Assembly (NCBI RefSeq): GCF_900289045.1 | Contig: NZ_LT985188.1 | Coordinates: forward strand, 3,162,001-3,226,000 | DNA length: 64,000 bases | Reading direction: 5' to 3' | Source of the DNA: Micropruina glycogenica | GTDB taxonomy: Bacteria; Actinomycetota; Actinomycetes; Propionibacteriales; Propionibacteriaceae | In this document: in pieces, positions 23,463-32,093 of the stretch | Numbering within the stretch: position 1 is the first letter of the stretch | Layout: each line of letters opens with the position of its first letter | The notes under the pieces: generated by a model | Told to the model about the DNA's origin: nothing | Database searches by the model: none | What the model saw: only the letters and a program-made list of their open reading frames with translations | Program-made: the position numbers and the translations under genes

Positions 23463-23520
23463 CGCTGGTCGAGCCTGTCGAGCCCCCTCAACGCCGTGGT
23501 ATCGACAAGCTCGACCAGCG
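23463..23520. repeat. Family-B inverted repeat pair
   Basis: Arms CGCTGGTCGAGCCTGTCGA (23463-23481) and TCGACAAGCTCGACCAGCG (23502-23520) are inverted copies with one mismatch and a 20-nt loop. It may also terminate the peroxidase transcript, although there is no T-run. Confidence 0.85.
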
Positions 23521-23547
23521 GTGATCTCAGCGCTCGGAGAGTTCTCG

Positions 23548-23797
23548 TCAGAGGCCGGCGAGAAACTCGCGGATCAGCAGGTTCACCTTGACCGGATCGC
23601 GGCCTGCACCAGGTGCCCGCCGCCCTCGATCACGACCGACCGTCCACCGGTCAGCTCGGCCAGCCGAGGTCCGCGCCGAGGGTCCTGGCAGACGTCCATC
23701 GATCCCGAGATGACCAGCACGGGGCACCGCACCTGAGCGCAGACGGCCTCGGCCCCGGCGCCCACGAACCGATCGTCGTGCGGGGCGTCACACTCGA
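23548..23797 (-). pseudogene. C-terminal remnant of an alpha/beta hydrolase
   Basis: Minus-strand fragment: DAPHDDRFVGAGAEAVCAQV, RCPVLVISGSMDVCQDPRRG, VVIEGGGHLVQA with the catalytic His. A one-base deletion near 23600 breaks the frame, after which KVNLLIREFLAGL is found in the next frame before the original stop at 23548. The first ~200 residues, including the nucleophile elbow, are missing. Confidence 0.75.
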
Positions 23798-23839
23798 ACT
23801 ACCGGCGGCAATGCTTCCCTGGCTTGTTAGCGTGGAGGC

Positions 23840-25639
23840 ATGCGACGTTTGCTGGTACTACTGGCCGGTTTGGGAGTCTTTCTGCTCAGCGTGCTGCCCG
23901 CGCCCCGGGCCCTGGCCGATTCGGCCGACGACAGCATCAAGCGGTACGCGGTCACCGCCGACGCGGCGAAAGACGGCACCACCACGGTCACGCTCGACTT
24001 CGACTTCGACTTCGGGCGTGACTCGGGCCACGGTCCCTACATCACCCTGCCGCTGCGGCAAGAGATCGCGAACGATCCCGATCACTGGCGCATGCTCGAC
24101 GTCACCGTGGGTCAGGTGACCAGTCCGTCCGGGGCCAGCGACGACGTGCAGACCCAGACCAAAGACGGCAACCTGCTGATTCGGGTGGGCAGTGAGTTTC
24201 GCACCTGGTCGGGCACTCAGAAGTACCGGATCACCTACACGATTCGCGGCCTGATCGCCCCGAAGCAGGCGACGTCGGGGCTGGACGAGTTCAACTGGAA
24301 CGTGATCGGCACCGGCTGGGAGGTGCCGATCAGCAACATCACCGTGAAGGTGACCGGCCCCGCGGACGTCACCAAGGCGGCCTGCTTCGCCGGCGGCGAC
24401 CTGACCTCGTCGTGCGAGTCGAGTGACAAATCGGGCACCAGCGCCACGTTCAAGCAGGCGTCCGTCGACCCCGGCGAGCCCCTGCAGGTGGTGACCGGCT
24501 TTCCCGCCGGCACCTTCGTGGGTGCCGAGCCGCGGCTCGAGAAGCGGCTGACCGTCGGCAACATGTTCCCGGTCACCCCGGTGACCGGGGGCATCGCGGC
24601 AGTACTCACCGCGGTGGGGCTGGGCGCCCTGCTGCGCCGCACCCGCCGCGGCGCCCGTGACGAGGTGTATCTGGGCCTGACGCCGGGCGTGGTGCCGGCC
24701 GAGGGTCAGCAGGTCAGCGTCGGCTACGCAGCCGATAAGACGCCCGTGGCGGTGCAGTTCACGCCTCCGCGCGGTGCCCGTCCGGGTGAGGTGGGGGTGC
24801 TGGTCGATTCGACGGCCAACAACGTCGACATCACCGCCACCATGATCGACCTGGCAGTTCGCGGCCACCTGCGCATCGAACAGCAGGGCAAGAAGGATTG
24901 GACGTTCGTGCAGTTGGGCGGCCGCGACCAACTGGTCGGTTACGAGCAGAACCTGCTGAGCAAGCTGTTTCAGCACGGCTCGACGGTCACCACCGATGAG
25001 TTGCGCGACCGCGACTACTCCGGTGTGCTCGAAGACACCCGCAGCAAGCTGTACCAACGGGTGACCAGCGAACTGGGCTGGTTTCGGCGCAGCCCGAACG
25101 CCTCCCGTGGCCTGGCCATCGCAGGCGGCGTCGCGTTGATCGCCGCCGGGGCGGCACTCGGCTTCGCGCTCGGACTGGTGGGATTCGGCCTGGTGGCCCT
25201 GCCGTTCGTGATCTGCGGAGTGCTGATGCTGGCGCTGAACAACCGGTTCCCCAGCCGCACCGCCGACGGGTCGGCCGTGCTGGCCCAGGCCAAGGGCTTC
25301 GAGCTCTACCTGACCACGGCAGAGGCCGACCAGATCAAGTTCGAAGAGGGCGTCGACATCTTCAGCCGCTACCTGCCCTACGCGATCGTGTTCGGAGTCG
25401 CCGAGCGCTGGGCCAAGATCTTCGAGCAACTGGCCGCGCAGGGCCTCTACGTGGCCGACAACTCCTGGTACATCGGGTACGGCTACGGCACCCTGTTCAA
25501 CGCCGGCTTCACCTCATCGCTCGACCAGTTGGCCAACACGATGTCGAGTTCGATGCAGGCGGCCACCTCGGCCAGCAGCGGCGGCTCGGGGTTCAGCGGT
25601 GGTGGCGGCTTCGGCGGCGGCGGTGGCGGCGGCTGGTGA
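23840..25639 (+). CDS. DUF2207 family secreted/membrane protein
   Basis: 599 residues. A signal peptide (LLVLLAGLGVFLLSVLPAPR) precedes a large extracellular beta-rich domain. A membrane helix lies near 250-270 (GIAAVLTAVGLGALLRRTRR), a cytoplasmic domain follows, and two more helices lie near 420-465. The low-complexity tail is rich in Gly and Ser (FSGGGGFGGGGGGGW). This is the standard layout of DUF2207 (YciQ-type) proteins, whose role is unknown. TAGCGT at 23828-23833 lies 6 nt before the ATG, so the mRNA is probably leaderless. Confidence 0.88.
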   Translation: MRRLLVLLAGLGVFLLSVLPAPRALADSADDSIKRYAVTADAAKDGTTTVTLDFDFDFGRDSGHGPYITLPLRQEIANDPDHWRMLDVTVGQVTSPSGASDDVQTQTKDGNLLIRVGSEFRTWSGTQKYRITYTIRGLIAPKQATSGLDEFNWNVIGTGWEVPISNITVKVTGPADVTKAACFAGGDLTSSCESSDKSGTSATFKQASVDPGEPLQVVTGFPAGTFVGAEPRLEKRLTVGNMFPVTPVTGGIAAVLTAVGLGALLRRTRRGARDEVYLGLTPGVVPAEGQQVSVGYAADKTPVAVQFTPPRGARPGEVGVLVDSTANNVDITATMIDLAVRGHLRIEQQGKKDWTFVQLGGRDQLVGYEQNLLSKLFQHGSTVTTDELRDRDYSGVLEDTRSKLYQRVTSELGWFRRSPNASRGLAIAGGVALIAAGAALGFALGLVGFGLVALPFVICGVLMLALNNRFPSRTADGSAVLAQAKGFELYLTTAEADQIKFEEGVDIFSRYLPYAIVFGVAERWAKIFEQLAAQGLYVADNSWYIGYGYGTLFNAGFTSSLDQLANTMSSSMQAATSASSGGSGFSGGGGFGGGGGGGW

Positions 25640-25644
25640 GTCGT

Positions 25645-25705
25645 CGGTCAAGCCTTGCCGAGACCACGAGTGATCAGGGGTTTCGACAAGCTCAACCAAC
25701 GAGTA
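25645..25705. repeat. Family-B repeat pair between convergent genes
   Basis: A degraded copy (TCAAGCCTTGCCGAGACC, around 25648-25665) faces a good copy (GGTTTCGACAAGCTCAACCA, 25679-25698). The pair overlaps the last codons of the GyrI-like gene at 25692. Confidence 0.65.
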
Positions 25706-26165
25706 GGTACAGGTCGGTGCGCAGGGTGGTCGGGTCGACGTCGGGCCCCGGTTCGCTGACGTAGACCTCGAGCATGGCGCTGGGCGTCAGCCCATGGCTG
25801 CGGGCGTGCTCGTCGAGCAGCCCCCACGACTGGGGCAGCGACCCGTACGACCCGAGGTGGCTGATCGTGAGGGCTCGTCCGGCCGGCAGTTGCGACGGTT
25901 GCACCGGCACCGGGCCCTCGATCGTGGCCGGCAGGGGTTCGGCCAGCGGAAAGCCGAGCTCGAGGTCGAAGGTGCGGCCCGGGTCGCCCCGGTACACCGC
26001 GAAGGGCGGGCCGGTCACCGCGACACCCGTCTTGAGAATGGCTGGGTAGCCGCCGTCGAAGAGCGGACGCAACTCGGCCACCGTGACGCCCGGGTGGCGC
26101 ACCACGGCGGTGGGGGCCGCCTCGAGAGTGGTGGGGGTCGGTTCGGTGATCACATCCGTGTTCAT
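25692..26165 (-). CDS. GyrI-like effector-binding domain protein
   Basis: 157 residues with the GyrI/AraC effector-binding fold: TVAELRPLFDGGYPAILKTG, GPPFAVYRGDPGRTFDLELG, GRALTISHLGSYGSLPQSWG and LEVYVSEPG. These domains bind small molecules or sequester toxic compounds. The start overlaps the stop of the HxlR gene by 4 nt (ATGA), so both are translated together and the protein may act with that regulator. Confidence 0.85.
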   Translation of the reverse strand: MNTDVITEPTPTTLEAAPTAVVRHPGVTVAELRPLFDGGYPAILKTGVAVTGPPFAVYRGDPGRTFDLELGFPLAEPLPATIEGPVPVQPSQLPAGRALTISHLGSYGSLPQSWGLLDEHARSHGLTPSAMLEVYVSEPGPDVDPTTLRTDLYLLVG

Positions 26166-26539
26166 CGGTCCAGTCTGCCCCCGACGCGGTCGTATGCGCG
26201 CCGCGAGTCGACCACAGCGTCCATGTGCTCGGTGGCCCAGGTCTGCAGCGCGCGCAGCGGCTCTTGCAGGGTGTGGCCGGCTTCGGTGAGCCGATACTCG
26301 ACGCGGGGCGGTACCTCGGCGTACACCGTTCGCGTGATCAGGCCGTCGCGTTCGAGGCTGCGCAGCGTCTGGGTGAGCATCTTCTGCGAGATACCGACCA
26401 CCCGGCGGCCGAGTTCGCTGAACCGGTGCGGACCGTCGCTCAGCACGCCCACCACCAGCACCGTCCAACGGTCGCCGATGCGGTCGAGCAGCATGCGGCT
26501 CGGGCAGTCGCCGCGGTAGGGATCCCATTCCGCACTCAT
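26162..26539 (-). CDS. HxlR family regulator
   Basis: 125 residues with the MarR-like winged helix of HxlR proteins: DCPSRMLLDRIGDRWTVLVV, GPHRFSELGRRVVGISQKML, TQTLRSLERDGLITR and VEYRLTEAG. The N-terminal Cys in DCPSR is conserved in redox- or electrophile-sensing members such as HypR. A GGAGG site precedes the ATG. It is divergent from an NAD(P)-binding oxidoreductase, the usual target of such regulators. Likely operators, GAGT-N5-ACTC type, are in 26540-26667. Confidence 0.9.
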   Translation of the reverse strand: MSAEWDPYRGDCPSRMLLDRIGDRWTVLVVGVLSDGPHRFSELGRRVVGISQKMLTQTLRSLERDGLITRTVYAEVPPRVEYRLTEAGHTLQEPLRALQTWATEHMDAVVDSRRAYDRVGGRLDR

Positions 26540-26667
26540 CGCGCCTCCAAGCTGACCAAGAAGTGAGTTACTTACTCTCAGGTGCCTTATTGCCTCAAGA
26601 AACTTACTCTCCTATGGTAACTAGTGAAGCCCCGGTGGGGGAAGTCGATCGAAGGAAGAAACAAACA

Positions 26668-27312
26668 ATGGCAAGCATCACCGTTCTGGGCGGCACCGGC
26701 TACGCCGGTGGCCACATCGTCGACGAGGCTGCGGCCCGTGGGCACCGGGTCACCTCGTGGTCGCGCTCGCTGCCCGAGCGACAGGTCGAGGGCGTCACCT
26801 ACCGCACCGGCTCGGTGACCGACGAGGTCACCCTCGCCGAGGCCGTCCAAGGCGCCGATGTGGTGATTCTGGCGCTGTCGCCGCGCGGCCCGATGGCCGG
26901 TGAGGTCGAGAAGGTGGCCGACGCGCTGATCACCCGGCTGACCGGCACCGACACCCGGCTGGGCGTGATCGGCGGCGCGGGCTCGCTGCAGGTCGCACCG
27001 GGCGGGCCGCGCCTGGTCGACGGCGACGGCTTTCCCGACGCGTTCAAGGCCGAAGCGCTGGAGTTGACCCGGGTGCTCACAGAACTGCGGGCGTCCGACG
27101 ACAGCCTGGACTGGTTCTTTCTCAGCCCGGCGGCCAACTTCGGCGCCTACAACCCCGGTGAGCGCACCGGCCACTACCGGGTGGGCGGCGACGTGCTGCT
27201 GACCGACGAGCAGGGCACGTCCGCCATCTCGGGTGAGGATCTGGCCGTGGCTGTCGTGGACGAGATCGAGCAGCCTGCCCACCGGCGCGAACGGTTCACC
27301 GTGGCCTACTGA
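26668..27312 (+). CDS. NAD(P)-binding oxidoreductase (atypical SDR)
   Basis: 214 residues: Rossmann motif TVLGGTGYAGGHIVDEAAAR, then GADVVILALSPRGP and GVIGGAGSLQVAPGGPRLVD, the pattern of NmrA/YhfK-type NAD(P)H-binding proteins. It lacks the SDR catalytic Tyr-Lys pair. Start ATG 26668 has GAAGGAAG upstream. Being divergent from an HxlR sensor gene suggests a role in quinone or electrophile stress, but the substrate is unknown. Confidence 0.85.
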   Translation: MASITVLGGTGYAGGHIVDEAAARGHRVTSWSRSLPERQVEGVTYRTGSVTDEVTLAEAVQGADVVILALSPRGPMAGEVEKVADALITRLTGTDTRLGVIGGAGSLQVAPGGPRLVDGDGFPDAFKAEALELTRVLTELRASDDSLDWFFLSPAANFGAYNPGERTGHYRVGGDVLLTDEQGTSAISGEDLAVAVVDEIEQPAHRRERFTVAY

Positions 27313-27373
27313 GGGCCCGGTCGTGCCCCTCGGCTGACAGAATGGCCGAGAGTACGTGAGTCGAGGGGTGACG

Positions 27374-30300
27374 ATGGTCTTCGATCGGTTGAAGTCGATG
27401 CTGGGCGGCCGCGTGGACGGGCCCAGCGAGCCGTTGCGCCAAGCCCTGCTGCCGATCAACGCCGTCTCGAACCCACTGTACGTACGCGCACTCGCCTTCG
27501 TGCACGACGGAAGTTCGCCCGAGGTGCTGCTCGAGTTGGACGGCGCACACCAGCCGGAGCTGATGACGTTGCTCAAGTACCCCGCTCAGCTGCAGTCGTG
27601 GAGCCGGTGGCTGCCTGACGACGTGAAAGTTCGCCTGCGCGAGGCGGGGGTGTCGGGCGACCCCAACAAGACGGTGCCGAACTCGCGCTCGCAGCTGTAC
27701 CGCAACACAACCTTGACCCAGCCGCAGTTTCTGCGGTTCGGCTATGTGCTGGCTGCGATCGGTCACGGGCCCAACCGCCAAGTACCGGGGGTGCCGAAGT
27801 GGCTGACCGCGTTGGCCAACGACTTGTGCATGGTGCTCGACCGGGCGGCTTTGCCGCACCTGCACTGGCCGCCGGAACGCTTCGCCGACTTGCTGAGGAA
27901 CGATGGCATGGCCGAGGGCGACATCGCCGCCACGGTGCTGCTCGCGTTGAGCGAACAGGCGAACATCTACGGCAGTTCGGTGGTGCAGCCGCATGAGCTG
28001 CCGGGCATCGACAACTACCTGCTCGGTTTCGGCCACCAAATCCCTCCGCAAGCGGTGCTGCGGCTCAGCGCCGACGGTCGCAAAGGCATCGCCGAGCGTG
28101 TCACGGCGAACCCGGCGGTTGGCCCCGTGCTGGCTCCGATCATCGCTCGGCTGGCCATTGACAAGGCGAAGGGCGTGCGTGCCGCAGCGATCGCGGCGCT
28201 GGCGTTGCTGCCCGGCGACCTGCAGACCAACGCGTTGAGGCCGGTGCTGCTGACGGCTCCGGTAGCACAAAGCGCAGAACTCATCGAGTACCTGTCGCGC
28301 ACCCAGGCCGGCGGAGCGCTGCTCGACGAGGCGGTGGGCAACGGGGCCAAGCTGGGCGGCGCGGTCGACAAGGCCAACGCTCGACGTGAGGCCCTGCACG
28401 CCTCGGCCGAGGTGCAACCGCTGATCGTGCCCCCGTTCGTCCCACTGCCCGACGCACTCGACGAGGCGCTGGCTTTCCAGCAGCTGCGCAGCTACGTCGA
28501 CGCCGCGCTGAACCGTTCGCAGGGCGGCCAGTTCGAATGGCAGAAGCAGCAGGCGCAGCTCTGGCGCCAGCTCACCGACGGTGACCTGCAGCAGATCGTG
28601 CGCGCTGCCCAGGGCGGGCCGAAACCCAAGGTGCTGCAGCACTTCAACACGGTGCAGCTCGCCCAATCGGTGCCCGCGTTCAACCTGGTGCACCTGATGC
28701 GGCTCGAGACGAACCCCAAGCGCAACTCTGTGCAGTGGCTGGTGCCCCACCGCATCGAGCAGCTCACCGATCTTCGTCAGGTGGACGACGCCGTCGTGCG
28801 TACGTTGAATACCCGCGAAGCGTTCGACATGGTGCCGCGGCTGGCCCGCGAGTCGAGCTGGGGCACCACCCTCGACCCCGAGGTGACCTGGCCCTGGTTC
28901 GCGGTGCACCTGGACGTCTTGCAGGCCTGGTTGAGCGGCGACGCCACCGACGTGGCGGACGCGCTGGCCGTGCTGGCCGGCTTCCCCACCATTCCGCCCG
29001 TGGTGCTGCCCAGTGTCTCGGCCGTGGCGCTGGGCACCTCGCGGCGCAACCGGCCGACCGCACAGGCTCTGCTGGCCCGGCACGGCGCGGCCCCGACGCT
29101 CGCCGCCCAGGGTCTGGCCGACGGCAAGGGCGAGTTGCGGGCGGCGTCCGCGGCCTGGCTGGCCACGATCGGCGACCCGGCGGCGGTGCCGGTGCTACGC
29201 AAGGCCCTGGCGGCCGAGAAGCGTGAGGTGCCGCGGGCCGCGATGCTGGCCGCGCTGCAGCAATTGGGCGACGACATCTCGGCCGACCTCGGGCCCGATG
29301 CCCTGCTCGCAGAAGCGGTGAAGGGGCTGAAGGCGAAGATCCCGCCGGCGCTGGACTGGTTCGGCTTCGACCACCTGCCCGCGCTCAGCTGGGCCGACGG
29401 ATCGTCCGTCGACCCGCGCATCGGCACCTGGTGGGTGGTGTTGGCTAACAAGCTGAAAGACCCCGACGGCTCGGGCCTACTCGACCTGTACGTCGGCCGG
29501 CTCGCACCCGAGTCGGGCGAGGCGCTGGGCCGGTTCGTGCTCGACTCGTGGATCGCGCAAGACACCCGGCACCCAGACCAGGAGCAGAGCCGGGCGCATG
29601 CCGCCGCGCTCGGCCCGCAGCGGTACCAGTGGGCGCAAGACACGCTGAAGCGAATCCTGGCCCGGCCGCAGACCGACCCCCAGTACCTGGGCTGGGTGCG
29701 CGAGAACGCCGCCCGTCCGGTCGAGCAGCACGTGCGCGACGCGTTCAACGAGCACCAGGCCACCTATCTGGGCTCGGCCGCCGCGCACCGCGGCCTGCTC
29801 GCCCTGACCACCCGCGTGCCGGGCATCGAACTCGCGGGCGCCGTGCAGGCCTACATCCGCAGCCACGGTGCGCGCCGGGCCCAGGTGGACGCGCTGATGT
29901 ACCCGCTGTACGCCAACGGCCAGCCGGCCGCCGTGCAGCTGCTGCTGTCGATCTCGAGGCGGTTCAAGCAGGCCAGCGTGCAGGCCACCGCGGCCGCGCT
30001 GGTCGAGCGGCTGGCCGACCGGCGCGGTTGGACGGCCGACGAGCTCGCCGACCGCACCATTCCCACCGCGGGCTTCGACGCCGATGCGCTGCTGCGGCTC
30101 GACTTCGGCTCGCGCCAATTCATCGGACGGGCCACGCCCGCCGGCACCATCGAGCTCAGCACCGACAACGGCAAGCCGATCAAGGCGCTGCCCGCCGCCC
30201 GCGAGGCCGACGACGACGAACTGGTCAAGGCGGCCAAGAAGCAGCTGACCACCTCGCGCAAAGAGCTCAAGGCGGTGCTCGCTCAGCAGACCGCCCGGCT

Positions 30301-30991
30301 GTACGAGGCGATGTGCTCCGGCCGCACCTGGACGACGCGTGACTGGCGCGAGTTTCTGCTCGAGCACCCGCTGGTCGGCCAGCTCGTCAGCCGGCTGGTG
30401 TGGGTCGAGAACCCGGGGCCGAAGGAGCGGTTGTTCCGGCCCACCGAAGACGGCGGCCTGATCGACATCGACGACGAGTCGATCGAACTCGCAGACGACG
30501 CCCGGGTCGGGCTGGCCCACCGGGTGAGCGTGGGCGAGGCGACGTCCGAGGCCTGGGTGGCGCACCTGGCCGACTACGAGGTGGCGCCGCTGTTCGACCA
30601 GTTCGGCAACGCGCTGCCGGCGATCGACCGCAACGCCACCCAGGTCACCGACCTGAAGGGCCACGTCACCGACACGTTCAGCTTTCGCGGGGTGGCCACC
30701 AAGCGCGGCTACCAGCGCGGCCCGGCCGAAGACGGCGCCTGGTTCGACGTGTACACCAAGGCGTTCACCGCCTCGGGGGTCACCGCGGTGCTGGAGTTCA
30801 CCGGCAGCTACGTGCCTGAAGAGAACTTCGCCTGCGCCACCATCGGGCTGAATTTTCTGGGGGTGCGACGTCGTAGCGTGGCGCTGAACCAGGTGCCCGA
30901 CGTGCTGCTGGCCGAGTGCTACGCCGATTACGCGGCGCTGGCGGCGCTGGGGCCGTTCGATCCCGACTGGGAAAGGAAGACCGGGCCATGA
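27374..30991 (+). CDS. DUF4132 giant protein, YehI/MolR-like (yeh-type operon gene 1)
   Basis: About 1205 residues. Roughly the first 900 residues are helical, with HEAT-like stretches (RAASAAWLATIGDPAAVPVL and similar). The C-terminal ~270 residues are a DUF4132 domain: QLTTSRKELKAVLAQQTARL, RTWTTRDWREFLLEHPLVGQ, LAHRVSVGEATSEAW, LFDQFGNALPAI and RGVATKRGYQRGPAEDGAWF. E. coli YehI has nearly the same length (about 1210 residues) but carries a WGR domain that I do not see here. ATG 27374 has GAGGGG upstream; GTG 27356 is an alternative. Its stop overlaps the MoxR start (ATGA). Function is unknown for the family; a large scaffold in a chaperone-like machine is an inference. Confidence 0.85.
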   Translation: MVFDRLKSMLGGRVDGPSEPLRQALLPINAVSNPLYVRALAFVHDGSSPEVLLELDGAHQPELMTLLKYPAQLQSWSRWLPDDVKVRLREAGVSGDPNKTVPNSRSQLYRNTTLTQPQFLRFGYVLAAIGHGPNRQVPGVPKWLTALANDLCMVLDRAALPHLHWPPERFADLLRNDGMAEGDIAATVLLALSEQANIYGSSVVQPHELPGIDNYLLGFGHQIPPQAVLRLSADGRKGIAERVTANPAVGPVLAPIIARLAIDKAKGVRAAAIAALALLPGDLQTNALRPVLLTAPVAQSAELIEYLSRTQAGGALLDEAVGNGAKLGGAVDKANARREALHASAEVQPLIVPPFVPLPDALDEALAFQQLRSYVDAALNRSQGGQFEWQKQQAQLWRQLTDGDLQQIVRAAQGGPKPKVLQHFNTVQLAQSVPAFNLVHLMRLETNPKRNSVQWLVPHRIEQLTDLRQVDDAVVRTLNTREAFDMVPRLARESSWGTTLDPEVTWPWFAVHLDVLQAWLSGDATDVADALAVLAGFPTIPPVVLPSVSAVALGTSRRNRPTAQALLARHGAAPTLAAQGLADGKGELRAASAAWLATIGDPAAVPVLRKALAAEKREVPRAAMLAALQQLGDDISADLGPDALLAEAVKGLKAKIPPALDWFGFDHLPALSWADGSSVDPRIGTWWVVLANKLKDPDGSGLLDLYVGRLAPESGEALGRFVLDSWIAQDTRHPDQEQSRAHAAALGPQRYQWAQDTLKRILARPQTDPQYLGWVRENAARPVEQHVRDAFNEHQATYLGSAAAHRGLLALTTRVPGIELAGAVQAYIRSHGARRAQVDALMYPLYANGQPAAVQLLLSISRRFKQASVQATAAALVERLADRRGWTADELADRTIPTAGFDADALLRLDFGSRQFIGRATPAGTIELSTDNGKPIKALPAAREADDDELVKAAKKQLTTSRKELKAVLAQQTARLYEAMCSGRTWTTRDWREFLLEHPLVGQLVSRLVWVENPGPKERLFRPTEDGGLIDIDDESIELADDARVGLAHRVSVGEATSEAWVAHLADYEVAPLFDQFGNALPAIDRNATQVTDLKGHVTDTFSFRGVATKRGYQRGPAEDGAWFDVYTKAFTASGVTAVLEFTGSYVPEENFACATIGLNFLGVRRRSVALNQVPDVLLAECYADYAALAALGPFDPDWERKTGP

Positions 30992-32088
30992 CCGAGGTCA
31001 CCACGAGCGAACTGCGGCCGCCGGCCGAGGTGCGCTACGCCGCCGAACTGGACGCGCTGGCGCGCGCCGATCAGGCGTCGGGTGCGCCGGTGCCGCCGGG
31101 CTGGCAGCTGAGCGCCCGGGCCGTCCGGGCGTTCGTGGTGGGTGATGCCGGGCTGGGCGTCACCCGCAAGTTCTACGGCGACGACCCGCTGGTCGACCGG
31201 GCCATCGTGTCGCTGCTGGGTCGGCAGGGGCTGATGCTGGTGGGCGAGCCGGGCACCGCCAAGTCGATGCTGTCGGAGTTGTTGGCTGCGGCCATCTCGG
31301 GCACCTCGAACCTGACCATTCAGGGCTCGGCCGGCACCACCGAAGACCATGTGCGCTACTCGTGGAACTACGCCCTGCTGATCGCCGAGGGCCCCACCCA
31401 GCGGGCGCTTGTGCCCTCGCCGGTGTACCAGGCGATGGCCAGGGGCGCGATCGCCCGGTTCGAAGAGATCACCCGTTGTCCGGCCGAGATTCAAGACACC
31501 CTGGTGTCGATTCTCAGCGAGAAGCAGATCATGATTCCCGAGTTCGGCGACGAGGCCCGGTTGGCCGCCCGTCCGGGCTTCAACGTGATCGCCACCGCCA
31601 ACCTGCGCGACCGCGGCGTGCACGAGATGTCGGCCGCGCTGAAGCGCCGGTTCAACTTCGAGACCGTGCGGCCGATCAGCGACCGTGCGTTCGAGGCCGA
31701 GTTGATCGGCCGGGCGTTGGACGCCGAACTCGGCCCTCAGCGGCCGCAGTTGTCGCCGCCGGTGCTCGACGTGCTGGTCACCGCCTTCGCCGACCTGCGC
31801 ACCGGACGCACCGACACCGGCACCCCGGTCAAGCGTCCCGATGCGGTGATGTCGACCGCCGAGGCGGTCAACGTCGCGGTGGCGGCGTCGATGGCGGCCC
31901 GCTACCTGGGCGACGGCACGGTGCGCGCCGGCGACATCGCCCGGCAGATCGTCGGCGTGGCCCAGAAGGGCGAGGAAGAGGACGCCCGGCTGGTGCGGCA
32001 CTACGTCGACAACGTGGTGCGGCAGCGGGCCCGGGGCAGTTCGCCCTGGCGCGAGTTCTTCGACGCCGCCGAGGGGTTGTGGGGCTGA
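30988..32088 (+). CDS. MoxR-type AAA+ ATPase, YehL-like (yeh-type operon gene 2)
   Basis: 366 residues. Walker A GEPGTAKS (86-93), Walker B ARFEEI (156-161), sensor 1 VIATAN (200-205) and the arginine finger in ALKRRFNFE (R220/R221) are all intact. A helical lid follows. MoxR ATPases remodel partner complexes and usually work with VWA proteins; one is two genes downstream. A GGAAAGGAAG site and a 4-nt overlap with DUF4132 indicate coupled translation. E. coli YehL is the closest named counterpart in gene context. Confidence 0.93.
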   Translation: MTEVTTSELRPPAEVRYAAELDALARADQASGAPVPPGWQLSARAVRAFVVGDAGLGVTRKFYGDDPLVDRAIVSLLGRQGLMLVGEPGTAKSMLSELLAAAISGTSNLTIQGSAGTTEDHVRYSWNYALLIAEGPTQRALVPSPVYQAMARGAIARFEEITRCPAEIQDTLVSILSEKQIMIPEFGDEARLAARPGFNVIATANLRDRGVHEMSAALKRRFNFETVRPISDRAFEAELIGRALDAELGPQRPQLSPPVLDVLVTAFADLRTGRTDTGTPVKRPDAVMSTAEAVNVAVAASMAARYLGDGTVRAGDIARQIVGVAQKGEEEDARLVRHYVDNVVRQRARGSSPWREFFDAAEGLWG

Positions 32089-32093
32089 CACCG

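Noticed and set aside
31362-32093. Extension of the DUF5682 frame upstream through the MoxR gene
   Set aside because: The frame is open there, but the sequence is an Arg/Pro/Gly-rich shadow of the MoxR coding strand. The conserved domain begins after 32250 and the coupled start is at 32094 or later.
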